Below are positions 41,700 to 54,982 of a DNA stretch of 64,000 nucleotides, piece by piece (position 1 is the first letter of the stretch; the number at the start of each line of letters is the position of its first letter). The translations under genes were made by a program, and so were the position numbers. Location of the stretch: assembly GCF_963583255.1 (NCBI RefSeq), contig NC_084811.1:13720088-13784087 (forward strand), read 5' to 3'. The DNA is from Pyrus communis (lineage: Eukaryota; Streptophyta; Magnoliopsida; Rosales; Rosaceae). The notes below the pieces were generated by a model, which was given only the letters and a program-made list of their open reading frames with translations, ran no database searches and had not been told where the DNA came from.

Positions 41700-43157
41700 T
41701 CATTCCCCATTAGAGCCCACGGCATGCAATGGGATCTCCTCCACAACATGCTCAACAAAGTTCTCGTAGTAGGGTTTCAACCTATGGCCATTCACCTTGA
41801 ATTCTTGTCCAGTTTTCAAACTTTGTATTTGGACTGCACCATGCACAAAAACATTAGTGATAACAAATGGACCAACCCACTTAGAACGTAACTTACCAGG
41901 GAATAATCGAAGACGGGAATTGAATAACAACACTTTCTGCCCGATTGAGAAGGTTTTGCCTCGAATCATCTTGTCATGGACGGCCTTGGTCTTCTCCTTG
42001 TAAATCCGGGCATTCTCATACGCTTCATGCCTAATCTCTTCAAGCTCGCTCAATTGTAGCTTCCTATGGTTTCCCGCCGCGTCCACATCCATATTGAAGG
42101 TCTTGACCGCCCAATGTGCCTTATGCTCAACCTCTACGGGTAGATGGCACGGCTTGCCATAGACTAGCCGAAATGGGGACATACCAATGGGCGTTTTGTA
42201 AGCCGTTCGATAGGCCCACAGTGCATCCTCCAAACGCAAGCTCCAATCCTTTCTATTCGGCCCAACAGTCTTTTCCAGGATTTGCTTGATTTCTCGATTT
42301 GAAACTTCGGCTTGGCCACTAGTTTGGGGGTGATAAGGTGTGGAAACCTTATGCAACACGTTGTACTTCTTGAGCAACGCCGCAATGGTACGGTTGCAGA
42401 AATGAGACCCACCATCGCTTATGAGTACTCCAGGCATCCCAAATCTAGAGAAAATGTTAGATTTTACAAAATCTGCAACAACTCTAGAATCGTTAGTTCG
42501 GGTGGCTTTAGCTTCCACCCACTTTGACACATAATCAACGGCAAGTAAAATGTACGTAAAACCAAAAGACATAGGGAACGGACCCATAAAATCAATACCC
42601 CAAACATCAAAGATTTCAACAACAAGGATTGGGGTTTGTGGCATTTGGTCTCTTTGGCCTAAACTTCCGGTTTTTTGACATCTATCACATGTTAAGCAAA
42701 AAGCCCTAGCATCTCTAAACAATGTAGGCCAATAAAAACCACTTTCAAGAACCTTAAACGATGTGCGTTGTGTGCCAAAGTGTCCACCACATGCATATGT
42801 ATGGCAAAAACTCAAAATGGAATTAAATTCAGATTCATGAACACAACGACGCACAATCTGATCCGGGCCTATTTTCCACAAATAAGGGTCGTCCCACACA
42901 TAAAAACGTGCATCCTTTTTTAATTTATCACGTTGCGCCTTGCTTAAGGTGTTAGGAACTTGCTTAGACACCAAAAAATTAACCAAATCGGCATACCAAG
43001 GGGTACTTACCTCAACTGACAGAAGTTGTTCATCCGGAAATGTTTCCAAAATTGGCAATGTTTCCTCATGCACCATTCGACTTAGGTGGTTAGCCACCAC
43101 ATTCTCCATGCCCTTCTTATCCCGAATCTCAATGTCAAACTCTTGTAGAAGCAACAT
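41700..43157 (-). pseudogene. Element E pol, RNase H end and integrase
   Basis: 485-residue open frame following the premature stop at 43158-43160 in the same frame. It starts with the RNase H tail [16 protein letters not shown]. An HHCC zinc region follows (residues about 107-160, with CLTCDRC). The integrase core has D189 (GIDFMGPF), D248 (ISDGGSHF) and E284 ([10 protein letters not shown]), an exact D-x35-E spacing. The C-terminus has GPFVI and ends [13 protein letters not shown]. The domain is intact in itself but separated from RT by the stop. Confidence 0.88.
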
Positions 43158-44411
43158 CTATCGAATGATTCTAGGCTTGGCCTCCTTTTTCGTGAGCAAA
43201 TACTTGAGAGCTGCATGATCAGTAAAAATAATAACTTTAGTACCAAGTAAGTATGACTGAAACTTATCTAATGCAAATACCACAGCAAGTAATTCTTTTT
43301 CAGTGGTTGAGTAATTTAATTGAGCATCATTTAGTGTCCTAGATGCATAATAAATAACATGAGGTTGTTTGTTCTTTCGCTGCCCCAAAATAGCACCAAT
43401 CGCATAGTCCGAAGCATCGCACATCAACTCGAATGGAAGGCTCCAATCTGGAGGTGTGATAATGGGAGCCGAAGTGAGAGCCTCCTTGAGGTGGTTGAAT
43501 GCTTTCTCACACGCCTCGTTGAACTCGAAAACCACCTCCTTTTGAAGCAATCGGCATAGTGGCTGCGCAATCTTGGAGAAATCCTTTATGAAGCGCCTAT
43601 AAAAACCTGCATGACCAAGAAACGAACGAACCTCTCTAACCGAAGTTGGAGAGGGTAAGTGACGAACAAGGTCTACCTTAGATTTATCTACTTCAATACC
43701 TTTTTCAGAAATAATATGTCCTAAAACAATACCTTGCTTAACCATGAAGTGACACTTCTCCCAATTTAACACAAGGTTTGTTTCAACACAACGGTTCAAA
43801 ATCACACTAAGATTATTCAAACAACCATCAAATGAGTTACCAAAAACACTGAAATCATCCATAAAAACTTCAATAATTTTCTCAACATAATCTGAAAATA
43901 TGCTCATCATGCATCTTTGAAATGTGGCAGGTGCATTACATAAACCAAATGGCATACGACGATAAGCAAATGTACCAAAGGGGCATGTAAACGTAGTCTT
44001 TTCTTGATCATCCGGGGCAATAACAATTTGATTATAACCAGAATATCCATCAAGAAAACAATAAAATGAATGACCCGCTAACCTTTCCAACATTTGATCT
44101 AGGAACGGCAATGGGAAGTGGTCCTTCCTCGTGGTGGCATTTATCTCCCTATAATCAGTGCATACGCGCCAACCAGTTTGGATTCGAGTGGGTACCAGCT
44201 CATTCTCCGCATTTTCTACCTCCGTCACTCCAGATTTCTTCGGCACACATTGGATAGGTGACACCCACTTACTATCCGAGATTGGATAGATGACTCCACA
44301 ATCAAGGAGTTTGATTATCTCCTTCTTCACTACTTCCATCATCGGAGGGTTAAGACGGCGTTGAGCCTCTCTAGTTGGTTTGGCCCCCTCCTCAAGAAAT
44401 ATATGATGCAT
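43158..44411 (-). pseudogene. Element E pol, reverse transcriptase-RNase H, premature stop
   Basis: 417-residue open frame. RT motifs: VCTDYREINATTRKDHFPLP, SGYNQI, RRMPFGLCNAPATFQ and the catalytic FMDD at 183-186, where the more usual form is YVDD or YIDD. RNase H: CDASDYAIGAILGQ, YYASRTLN, YSTTEKELLA and FTDHAALKYLL. The frame ends at TAG where a Trp codon is expected, just before MLLLQEFD. A single G-to-A change explains it. A frameshift separates it from the linker frame upstream. Confidence 0.9.
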
Positions 44412-44794
44412 GCATGTGGCGGGACTAATACCTTTGATTTGAACTCTAGGGAAGATTTGAACTCCTTCAAAACACGCACTAGTTTCTCCTCTTCTTGTGC
44501 CGTGAGTGATGAAGAAATAATGGCCGGTAGTGTTTCCTCTTCCCCCAAGAAAATGTACTTCAAATGGCTTGGTAATGGTTTGAGCTCAAGGATGGGTGCC
44601 TGAACTATGGATGGAAGCAACTTATTAGTCGAAATGGGAATTGACTCAAAGTTAGAAAACTTACTCTCGTGCTTAGGCAATGACTCCAGGGCAGCAACCA
44701 ACTCAAGGCACTCCTCACTAGGAGGCACGGCATGGAGTAAAGAGTGTGTGTCGTGGGCTAACATCAATCCCCCTTGCACGGTTTTGAGTTCCAT
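44339..44794 (-). pseudogene. Element E protease-RT linker, frameshifted
   Basis: 151-residue frame with the Athila-type linker text LVAALESLPKHESKF, PISTNKLLPSIVQAP and LPSHLKYIFLGEEETLPAII. It loses the frame just before the RT start (overlap 44339-44411). A stop near 44801 separates it from the protease. Confidence 0.7.
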
Positions 44795-44800
44795 GCTTCT

Positions 44801-45340
44801 TCAAATGACGTTTTCAAGTGCATCGGCGTTCAAATCTTCAAAGTGTCCCTGCGCCAATGAGTCAACTATATCAATGGAGAAACATGAATGATCCTCACTA
44901 GGATACTTAATAGAATCAGAAAGACTAAAATTAACAACTTCCCCATCAAATTCCATGGACAACGTTCCATTAAACACATCAATCTTTGTCCGAGCCGTCT
45001 TCATGAATGGCCGGCCAAGTAGGATTGGCAACGTAGGGGCATGGTCAGATTCATCCATCTCCAACACATAGAAGTCCGTCGGAAAGATTAAATGATTTAC
45101 CTGCACTAACACATCTTCCAAAACTCCCTTGGGATAGGCGTTAGATCTATCGGCCAATTGTATGATTACACCATCATTTTTCAATACTCCTAGGTTCATA
45201 GATGCATAAATTGAATATGGCATAACATTTATAGAGGCACCTAAGTCTAGCATGGCAGATTCAAATTTAGTATTTCCAATGACACAAGGAATGGTAAAAC
45301 TACCCGGATCTTTGCATTTGGGGGGTAGTTTGCGTTGCAA
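44801..45340 (-). pseudogene. Element E aspartic protease region
   Basis: 179 residues with LDLGASINVMP as the active-site motif, IIQLADRSNAYPKGVLEDV and LPILLGRPFMKTARTKIDV. A one-base deletion at about 45350 (GAAAAGTCTCC) shifts the frame between gag and protease. Confidence 0.82.
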
Positions 45341-46536
45341 GATGGCGGAGACTTTTCACCTACCTTTACCACTTCTTTGGTCGACATCCTCTTCCTTGTG
45401 GTGCAAAGCTCCTTGAGAAACTTGGCGTACCTCGGGACTTGCTTGATTGCATCCAAAAGGCGTATGTTTACTTGAACTTTCCGGAATGTCTCAAGGATGT
45501 CCTTTTCAGCCTCCTCCTTCTTTGTTTGCGCATACCTACTAGGAAAAGGAACATTCGAAGGAAAAAAATTAGTAGGAACTGAATTTGACACATTTTTACC
45601 TTTATTGGCCGAATTGGACACTTTTGGATCATTTGAAGCTTGCGGCAAAGGTGTTTCCACCTTTGCCGTGGGTTGCCTTGATTCCTCCTCTTCAATTCTT
45701 CGGTTTTCATCCTCTTCAGGGCTTGATGGTGATGGTGTAGGACTTGCCCCGACTTCTTTTCCACTTCTCAAGAGTATGGCCTTTTCACTTTCGAAGCCTC
45801 CCTTGGGGTTTGGAATGGTAGAACTAGGGAGTTGGCCTTGCTCACGAAACTTCCCTACAAAATCTGCAATCTACCCAATTTGTTTCTCCAATTGCTCCAC
45901 CCTCTTATCTTGGTTTTGCATGGCTTTGGCTTGATTTTCTTGCCCCTGAGACAAATTTGTTAGCAACTTAAGAAGTGTATCATTATCTAAAGTGTTAGCT
46001 GAACTTGTTTGGGCAGATTATGGAGGTGCTTGTGTGGGGACGTATGGCTTGTTGTAGAAGCCCGGGGATTGTTGCCTAAAGCCTCCTTGTTGTGGTGGTT
46101 GTTGGGGCTCCCTCCATTTGAAGTTCGAGTGGTCTCTCCATCCTGGATTATAAGTGTTCGAGTACAGATCGTTCCTTGGTTGGTTTTGGCCCTGAAATCC
46201 AATGGCATTAGCGCTTTCCCATCCACCATTTTCAATGAGTTGTGGGCACTTCTCAGAAGCATGTCCTTGGATAGAACACACTCCGCATACAATCGGTCTT
46301 TGTACCCTCATTCCTTCGGCCATCTGAGACACAATGGAAGTAAGATTAGCTAATTGTGAATGAATATCGGGTGTGGAACTTACCTCATGAACTTGCTGCC
46401 GTGGGGGTCCTCTTTGGCCTACTCCTTCGTATTGTTGAGCGTTCAACGCTCGGTTAGCAATCAACACCTTGGCGTCCCTGGGTGTCTTGTCCACCAATGC
46501 TCCACCCGCCGAGGCATCGAGCATTTGACGTTCGAT
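45247..46536 (-). pseudogene. Element E gag, 5' truncated
   Basis: Begins inside gag at ERQMLDASAGGALVDK, joined to LTR sequence at about 46536. The knuckle is CGVCSIQGHASEKC (C-X2-C-X4-H-X4-C). It continues with NTYNPGWRDHSNFKW, a stop near 46018, and 45771-45247 with KKEEAEKDILETFRKVQVN. The capsid core and start codon are deleted. Confidence 0.85.
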
Positions 46537-47408
46537 AGCTGCGGCAGTGATGGGGGAAGGCTGGAATTGGTTGCGGCTGATGGTTTTTGGGTGATGGAAT
46601 GCACGGGTTTTTGGGAGAGAATTGGATAGAATGGGTGATGGTGGCTGCGTGAAACAATATGTGTATGAATGGAATGAAATTAGGGTGAATATGTTACGGC
46701 TTAGGGTCAAAATTAGGTTTAATCATCCTGGAATGCACGGCAAAGGTGAATAATATTGTATGGTGGCTGCGGCCAGATTTTTTATTTTATTAGGGTCAAT
46801 GGTAAATGGGGGGGGGGGGCACGGCTTATGGTGGAAAAATGGGAGAGAACGGCTTATGGGATTTTTGGGTGAATATTAGGGTGAATCAATATGGAATGAA
46901 AGGTGAATCAATATGAATTAAGGTGCGGCTGCAAGGTTGTAGAACTAGGGTTATTAGGGTTTAGGGTTTAAATGCATAAAATGAGACAAAACTACCCCCC
47001 CTTGCACGGCAAGGGAAGGGAATTGGGCTAGGGCCTTGGTCTTGTGTACTAAAGTGTATACAAGGCCTACAAAGTGGCTAGAAAATACGGACGTTTAAGT
47101 TTAGGAAAGTTTACCAAAACGGTAAACTTAGGGTTAACTTTCCTACTTCAAGTAGGAAACCTTGTTTGAGTAGGATTCCTCGTTTTGGTAAGAATTCATC
47201 GTTGGAGTAGGAATTCGTCGTTTCTTCAAATCTTCAACTCATTCATTCCTCTTTCGCTCCAAAAGACTCCAATGTGCATCTTCTTGCACACTTTGGCCTT
47301 ATAATCTGAAAATACACAAAAGTAGCCTTAAACACTAAAATAGCTAAGTAAACACAACATAAATGCACGAGAACAAGCTAATTAAGTCGCATGAATATGC
47401 TCCTATCA
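46537..47408 (-). mobile_element. Element E 5' LTR, truncated
   Basis: 872 bp matching 38932-39799 and ending ATGCTCCTATCA at 47408, then TSD GGGCC. The primer-proximal part of the LTR is deleted. Confidence 0.88.
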
Positions 47409-47413
47409 GGGCC

Positions 47414-49079
47414 CTTAAACCCCTTTGCCGTGGCCTCTCCCTTTCTTTCCTTCCTTTGCCGTGCAAGGGGGGGCAATTTTGTCCTAGGTTAGGCAATTAA
47501 ACACATGCTCCTCTCCTAAACTAAACCCTAGCCGCACCTTGCAGCCACTCCCCTTTTAATTTCTGATTTAATTGCCTAATTCTAGCAGCCTTTGTTTTAA
47601 TTTTAGGTAATAAAAATAAGCTAGGGTTTTACTTTTTGAAACCCTATATAAACTAAACCCTAAGCCGCACCCTAGCTCTCTTCTTTTCATTTTATTCTTC
47701 ATATTTCAGCCACAAAAGCATCTCAGCCACATTCTCTCCCTTTGCCGCAGCCACCATCCCCCTTCTCCTTCAATCCGCAGCCACTCCACTAGTCCAGCCA
47801 CCATTCCCAACCTTCGTCCACCACTCACACCCCTTGCCGCACCACCATATCCCCATAAACCCATCTAAAACCCAGAAAATCATCCGAAATCATCCAAAAA
47901 CATCACTGCCGCAACAAGGAGAAAAAGAAAGAAGAGCTTAAACGCGCAGAAATTCAAGTGGATTCGTTGGGCGTTCTAGGTGTAATCAATCTTTTGTTCT
48001 TTATGTTTAATTTCAATTTTGTTTCTCTTTCTGTGAACATGACAGGCTAAATTCCTAGTTAGCTAAGGGGTGATTCAAAACCATGTTTATGCTTGCAATA
48101 TGAATTGATTACCTTTGGTTGGAATTTCATGAGTTGTGGTTTCAATTTGTTTAACTGCTTGATTGATAACTTATTTGTGTATGTTTATTGAGGGTGCACG
48201 CTTAGTTTTCATGCATGAATATGATGCTAGAATATAAGTGAGTTTCACCTAATAGTTACAAACTTATATTCACAAGTAGTGGAGGTTGCTTATAAACAAT
48301 CGCGTTAAATGAATTCTTGGCACTAGTTTCATGCTCATCATAGTAACGAATGCCTCGTCAACACTTATAGTTTTCATGTTGCTTAATGATCTTTGATTGT
48401 ATCTTTATTGTGCTTTTCACGTAAAGGACTTTTGGAGAATATTTTGAATTGTGTATGCGTTGTCCCATCCAATTCATTAACTTAAGGAAAACTTGAAGGT
48501 TAATTTAAGCGGACCTAATTAACCCGGGGTGTTGAGTTTCATGATTCATCGAAAGACCAACTGAAAATCATCTTGTATGCAAGTGTGACATGTGTGGAGA
48601 GGAACCTTCTAGCTAGCATTCCATCCATATTTTCATCAAATTCATCTTTACAATCTGTTTTAATTACAATCTGTGCATTTTATTTAATTTCGTCAAAAAC
48701 TAAATCCCCCTTTACTTTAGTGTCCAATTTAGTTAGAAAGTGTCTTAGTTTGTGTTTCTAAGTGTTTTGATTCAAGTTATTACCCAAATTCGTCCAAAAT
48801 AGTGTAAGTGCTCAAAACTGCCCAGATTGTGTTTTTAAGGCAGTTTTGAGTGTTTTGGGGCTGTTTTGAGTCTTTTGGTTTGTTTTAGTGTTTTAAGTGT
48901 TTAGTTTTGCATTCTTTGAGTCTAGTTTAGTGTTTTAACCTTTGTTTTACGTTTTTGAGTCAGTTTTCAAGTGATTTAGCAATCCCTCCTAATCCCCGGT
49001 CTAGAACGATCCCTACTTATTCATATACTACAATTGTCAAAAGAGGGTTTTAATTTGTGTGCTTATATAATTCGCATCA
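47414..49079 (+). mobile_element. Solo LTR D, right piece
   Basis: Continues D after element E. TATATAAA at 47645-47652 is its likely TATA box. It ends TTCGCATCA at 49079, followed by TSD TTGAC. There is no gene. Confidence 0.9.
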
Positions 49080-49084
49080 TTGAC

Positions 49085-50066
49085 GAGGCATTCGTAACTA
49101 TGAAAGCGCATGATACTTATGCCAAGAATTTACTTAACATGATTGTGACTAAGTGTGCACTCTAGCATCAGATTTATGCATGCAAATTAAGTGTGCACTC
49201 TGAATTCATATACATAAACAAGTTTTAATTCAAATAGATAAGTAAATTGAATTCACCATTCGTGGAATCACAACTGGAAGTAATCAAATCATAATGCAAA
49301 TATAGGCATGGTTTCGAAATCCCCCTAGCCAAAAGGGGATTAGTTCCTCATACTCGCAAAGCAAAGATTCTTGAAATTAAACATTGAAAACACAAGAAAG
49401 ATTACACCTAAACGTTTCAGCAATTCCAGGTTGAATGGCATGCACGGCTAGGCTTCCCTTCCTCTTCCTTGCTACGGCACAAGTTGTGGGTGGTGGTTTT
49501 GAGGCATTTGAATGGTGTGTTCTTGTTTAGGAGGATGAATAATGGCTGATTAGGGTGGTAGAGTGCGGTAGGTTGTGTATGGAGGTGTATAGAGTGGATG
49601 AAGGATGAAGAATGGAGGCTAGGGTGTTGCGCCACAAGTTTCTGAATAGTATACGAGGGTCTTCTCAATTTGTGGCTGAAATTATGTTTATATAGTCCTA
49701 GGGTTAATTAGATTAGGGTTACACTTAGCAAATTTAGTGGATTAGGGCCCTAGGGTTCGACAATAGGTGATTAAGTCCACTTAGGAGGGGTTTTGGCCCA
49801 CTTAGTTTCATAAAAGGATTTGTGTAACCCAAATCCATAAGGAATGAGGCCCTAAAAATCAGATTCAATCAAGGATAAGGCCTACAGGGTGCGGCACATA
49901 TTGGAGGGAAGGAGGGAATGGCTTGCAAGGCAAGGCAAGGCCTTCTAGAAGGGAATAGGCGCCACCTTTGTAAGGTTTCTAGATTGAATGAGCTTTGTGG
50001 CTGATTTGAGACTTCTAGAAGAGAATGCTTCTAGAAATAGGTTCTAGAAATATCTATTTAGGTCCC
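49085..50066 (-). mobile_element. Element C 5' LTR, right piece
   Basis: Resumes at GAGGCATTCGTAAC after D. The TATA-like minus-strand TATATAAA is at 49694-49687. It is cut at 50066 by element F (putative TSD GTCCC, 50062-50066). The remainder should lie beyond the window. Confidence 0.82.
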
Positions 50067-50303
50067 TGATGCGAAAATTAACTTACCGCACAAATTAACC
50101 CACTTTTGACAATTGTAGCATATAAGTAAGTAGGGATCGTTCTTAAACCGGGGACTAGAAGGGATTGCTAAACACTTTAAACCGACTCAAACAAATAAAA
50201 CAAAGCTTTTAAAACTTAACTTAACTCAAAGGACTCAAAACAAGTTCACAAGACTCACACTGAGTTGAAAACACTCAAAACTGCCTAAAAAACACAAACT
50301 AGG
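50067..50303 (-). mobile_element. Element F 3' LTR, piece 1
   Basis: Starts TGATGCGAAAATTAAC. It is interrupted at 50303 by solo LTR G (TSD CTAGG, 50299-50303 and 52204-52208). Confidence 0.88.
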
Positions 50304-52203
50304 TGATGCGAGATTTATACGCACACAAATTAAACCCTCTGTTCGTCAAATTATAGTATATGTATAAGTAGGGATCGTTCTGGACCGGGGATTAGGAGGG
50401 ATTGTTAATCACTTGGATTTGACTCAAAAACGTAAAAACACAATATAAAACACTAAACTAGACTCAAAGAATGTAAAACTAAACTTTAAAACACTAAGAC
50501 AAACCAAAGACTCAAAATGCTTTTAAAAACACAAACTAAAATGATTTCTAACTAAATTGACATTAAAGTAAAGGGGGATTTAAGTTTATACGAAAATTGA
50601 AATAACGAAACAAGTTAAATAAACTAGACAGAATGTAAATATGAAATTGATGAAATGGAATGAATGGATGATAGAATAGCTAAGGGGGTCATCTCCACAT
50701 ATGTTACACTTGCATAATAAAAAGATTTCCAGTTGATCGTTCGATAAATTATGAAACTCATCACCCCGGGTTAATTAGGTCCGCTTAAATTAACCGTCAA
50801 GTTTTCCTTAAGTTAATGAATTGGATGGGTTAGCGCAACGCAATTCACAACATTCTCCAAAAGTCCTTTACGTGAACAGCACAATAAAGATACAATCAAA
50901 GATCATTAAGCATTATGAAAACTATAAGTGTTGACGAGGCATTCGTTACTATGATGAGCATGAAACTCGTGCCAAGAATTCATTTAACGCGATTGTTTAT
51001 AAGCAACCTCCACTACTTGTGAATATAAGTTCATAACCATTAGGTGAAAATCACTTATATTCTAGCGTCATATTCATGCATGAAAATTAAGCGCGCATTC
51101 TTAATAAACATACATAAATAAGTTATCAATCAAACGGTTAAACAAATTGAATCAACAACTTATGAAATGCAATTAGAAGTAATCAAATCAAAATGCAAGC
51201 ATAAACATATATGTCGAATCACCCCCTAGCTAAGGGGGGGTTTAGTTCCTCATACAAAACAAAGAGAATTAAAATTAAACATTGAAATCAAAGAAACACC
51301 TAAACATTCTAACAACTCAAACTTGAATTGTATGAACGTTTAGGCCCTCTTCTCTTCCTCTTTATTGTAGCATAAGGTCTAAGGATAGTTGGTTTGGGGG
51401 AATGGAAGTGTGGAATGGAGTGAGGAGTGATGGAAATGGAAAGATGGTTTTTGGATTCTAAGGGAAACTCACGGCTAAGAGAGAAAGGGATGTGTTTGTG
51501 GTGTGTTGTGTATGAAAATGAGATGTCCATGAATGAATGAATGCAAGGGTATTTATAGGAGTAGTGGAGGGAATATATGGCTATGTCATTTGTAGGTGAA
51601 GTAGGTGGATGTTGTAGGTGAAGTAGGTGGATGTTGTAGGTGAAGTAGGTGTGTTTAAATGGTTGAAATGTGTAGATGATTATGAGTGATAAGTGATAAA
51701 TGAATGTATGATATGATAAGTGGTAAGTGAATGATTATGATAAGTGATAAATGAATGTATGATATGATAAGTGGTGAATGATATGTGGTGAATGATAAGT
51801 GGTAGTGTTTAAGTATTTAAAATAGGGAACAAAGCCCTTCCTTGCATGGCAAGGAAGGGAGACACAAGGAAACACACGACAATGTCCTAAGGTTGCTAGG
51901 AATGTTGTTTTTGTGTTCTAAAATGCGTAGGAGTTTTCAATGATGCTCAAACATGAGGTCTTTTTAGGATTTAACTTTCCTACTTCAAGTCTTCAATTTC
52001 GTCCATCCTTTTGGCTCCAAGCATATGATATCCATTCCAATCTCTAATTTGCTCCAAAAGGCTCCAAAAGGCATCCTTTTGAATACTTTGCCCTTAGAAC
52101 CTGAAAACACACAAAAGAAGCATAAAGAACTAAAATAACTAAAGAAACATAATGTAAATGTACGAGAACAAGCCATTTAAGTCACATAAATATGCTCCTA
52201 TCA
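50304..52203 (-). mobile_element. Solo LTR G
   Basis: 1900-bp minus-strand LTR of the element B subfamily, from TGATGCGAGATTTATACGC to ATGCTCCTATCA, with TSD CTAGG on both sides. TATA box on the minus strand at 51557-51550. It has one copy of the AACGTTTAGGC block where B and H have two, and shorter U3 repeat arrays (51595-51800). Confidence 0.92.
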
Positions 52204-52208
52204 CTAGG

Positions 52209-53238
52209 CAGATTTGACTTTAAACACAAAATTGGACGAAATTTGGTTCCAACTTGACTCAAAACTCTTCAAAACACAATCTAAAACATATTCTAACTAG
52301 TTAGACACTCTAGAATAAATGGGGATTTGGTTTTGGACGAAAATAAAACAAACAAAGCAAGAAATTTAAATAGGCAGATTTGCAGGAAATTGGTAGAATT
52401 AAGTGGATGGTAGGCTAGCTAGGAGGTCTTTCTCCACACATGGCATACTTGCATACAAAACAATCTCCAGTTGCTTATTCAATGAATTACGAACCTCAAC
52501 ACCCCAAGTTAATTAGGTACGCTTAAATTAACTCTCAGATTTCCCTTAGGTCATTGAATTGAATGGAATTAGTGCATTTGAATCAAATTATTCCTCAAAA
52601 GTTCTCTATATGAAAGTGCAGAATAGAAAAACAATCAAAGATCATTAGATTCTATGAAAATCATAAGTGTTGACGAGGCATTCGTAATTATGAAAGCGCA
52701 TGATACTTATGCCAAGAATTTACTTAACATGATTGTGACCAACAATCTTTACTACTTATGAATATAAGTTCCCAACGATTAGGTGAAGTTTCCTTATACC
52801 CTAGCATCAGATTTATGCATGCAAATTAAGTGTGCACTCTCAATTCATATAAATAAACAAGTTTTGATTCAAATAGATAAGTAAATTGAATTCACCATTC
52901 ATGAAATCACAATTGGAAGTAATCAAATCATAATGCAAATATAGCCATGGTTTCGAAATTCCCCCTAGCCACAAGGGGATTAGTTCCTCATACTCGCAAA
53001 GGAAAGATTCTTGAAATTAAACATTGAAAACACAAGAAAGATTACACCTAAACGTTTCATCAATTCCAGGTTGAATGGCATGCACAGCTAGGCTCCCCTT
53101 CCTCTTCCTTGCTGCGGCACAAGTTGTGGGTGGTGGATTTGGGGGTTTTTGATGGTGTGCTCTTGTTTAGGATGATGAATAATGGCTGCTTATTGTGGTA
53201 GGGTGCGGCAAGTCGTGTATGGAGGTGTATGGAGTGGG
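52209..53238 (-). mobile_element. Element F 3' LTR, piece 2
   Basis: Continues F after G and is interrupted by solo LTR H at 53238 (TSD GTGGG, 53234-53238 and 55900-55904). Confidence 0.88.
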
Positions 53239-54913
53239 TGATGCGTGATTTATACGCACACAAATTAAACCCTCTTTTCGTCATTTGTAGTATAGGTGCA
53301 AGTAGGGATCGTTCTGGACCGGGGATTAGGAGGGATTGTTAACCACTTGGATTTGACTCAAAAACGTAAAATAACAATATGAAACACTATACTAGACTCA
53401 AAGAATGCAAAACTAAACTTTAAAACACTAAGACAAACCAAAAGACTCAAAACAACACAAACACACTCAAATCTGCCTAAAAACCACTTTCTGGGCAGAT
53501 TTGAGCAAAACCACAAATTTGGACGAAATTAAGTAATAACTTGACTCAAGAACGTAAAAACACAATATAAAACACTAAACTAACTCAAAGAATGTAAAAC
53601 TAAACACTTAAAACATTAAAACAAACCAAAAGACTCAAACATCACCCAAAACACTCAAAACTGCCTTAAAATCACTTTCTGGGCAGTTTTGAGCACTTTG
53701 GTGAATTTGGACGAAATTATGTAACAAAATGAATCAAAACACTTATAAACATAAACTAAAACACTTTCAACTAAATTGGACAATAAAGTAAATGGGGATT
53801 GAGTTTTATACGAAATTAAATAAAATGTACAGATTCGAATTAAGACAGATAGTATATATGAATGTGATGAAATGGAATGAATGGATGGATGCTAGCCAAG
53901 GGGTTCATCTCCATACATGTTATACTTGCATAATAAATGATTTCCAATTGCATTTCAATAAACCATGAATTCTCAACACCCCAAGTTAACCGTGATGCAC
54001 TAATTAACCTTCAAATCTTCCTAACGTTATTGAATTGGATGATGCATGCGACAATTCAAAACATTCCCCACAAGTCCTCAACATGAATGCATAGAAGAGG
54101 TACAAGCAAGAATCATTACGCTCTATGAAAATTATAAGTGTTGACGAGGCATTCGTTACTATGAATGCATGAAACTCTTGCCAAGAATTCATTTAACGCG
54201 ATTGTTTATAAGCAACCTCCACTACTTATGAATATAAGTTCGTAACTATTAGGTGAAACTCACTTATATTCTAGCGTCATATTCATGCATGAAAATTAAG
54301 CGTGCACTCTCAATAAACATACATAAATAAGTTATCAATAAAACGGTTAAACAAATTGAATCACAACTTATGAAACGCAATTAGAAGTAATCAAATCAAA
54401 ATGCAAGCATAAACATATATTCGAATCACCCCCCAACCAAGGGGGAGTTTAGTTCCTTATGATACAAAACAAAGAGAATCAAAGAAACACCTAAACATTC
54501 CAACAACTCAAACTTGAATTGTATGAACGTTTAGGCACTCTTCTCTTCCATGCCTCATTCGTACAAAACAAAGAGTATTGAAATTAAACATAGAAATCAA
54601 AGAAACACCTAAACATTCCAACAACTCAAACTTGAATTGTATGAACGTTTAGGCACTCTTCTCTTCCTCTTCGTTGTAGCACAAGGTCTAAGGATAGTTT
54701 GATGGTGTGAATGGTTTGGGTAGTGGTGGAGGAATGGAAGGATGGTGTTTGGATTTGTAGGGGAGACTCACGGCACAAAGGGGGTGGTTTGATGGTCTAC
54801 ATTTCTGCAATGGATGAGTTTATGGAAGAGTGTTTGGAATGGGTGAATTTCTGGCACAAAGGCCTTATTTATGTGGTGAATGGATCCCCCCCTTTGTGGC
54901 TGCAATGAAGGGT

Positions 54914-54921
54914 TATTTATA
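54914..54921 (-). promoter_or_regulatory. TATA box of solo LTR H
   Basis: TATAAATA on the minus strand, in the position equivalent to the B and G boxes. The GCATGTG array begins about 60 bases upstream on that strand. Confidence 0.6.
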
Positions 54922-54982
54922 GGTGAAATGGGGGGAACATGACAGCTAGGAGGGTGGTGGAAATCTGGAATGGTGATGGGAG

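Larger units (their letters stand above)
37718..47408 (-). mobile_element. Element E: Athila-like retrotransposon with pol, inactivated
   Basis: Minus strand, TSD GGGCC at 37713-37717 and 47409-47413. It has a complete 3' LTR (37718-39799), a 1.9-kb 3' noncoding region, integrase, RT-RNase H, protease and partial gag. The 5' LTR lacks its primer-proximal 1.2 kb, and the gag N-terminus and primer site are also gone. The deletion joins gag directly to mid-LTR at about 46536, with GAT shared at the join. It is the only Athila-like copy here that still shows a nearly complete pol. Confidence 0.92.
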
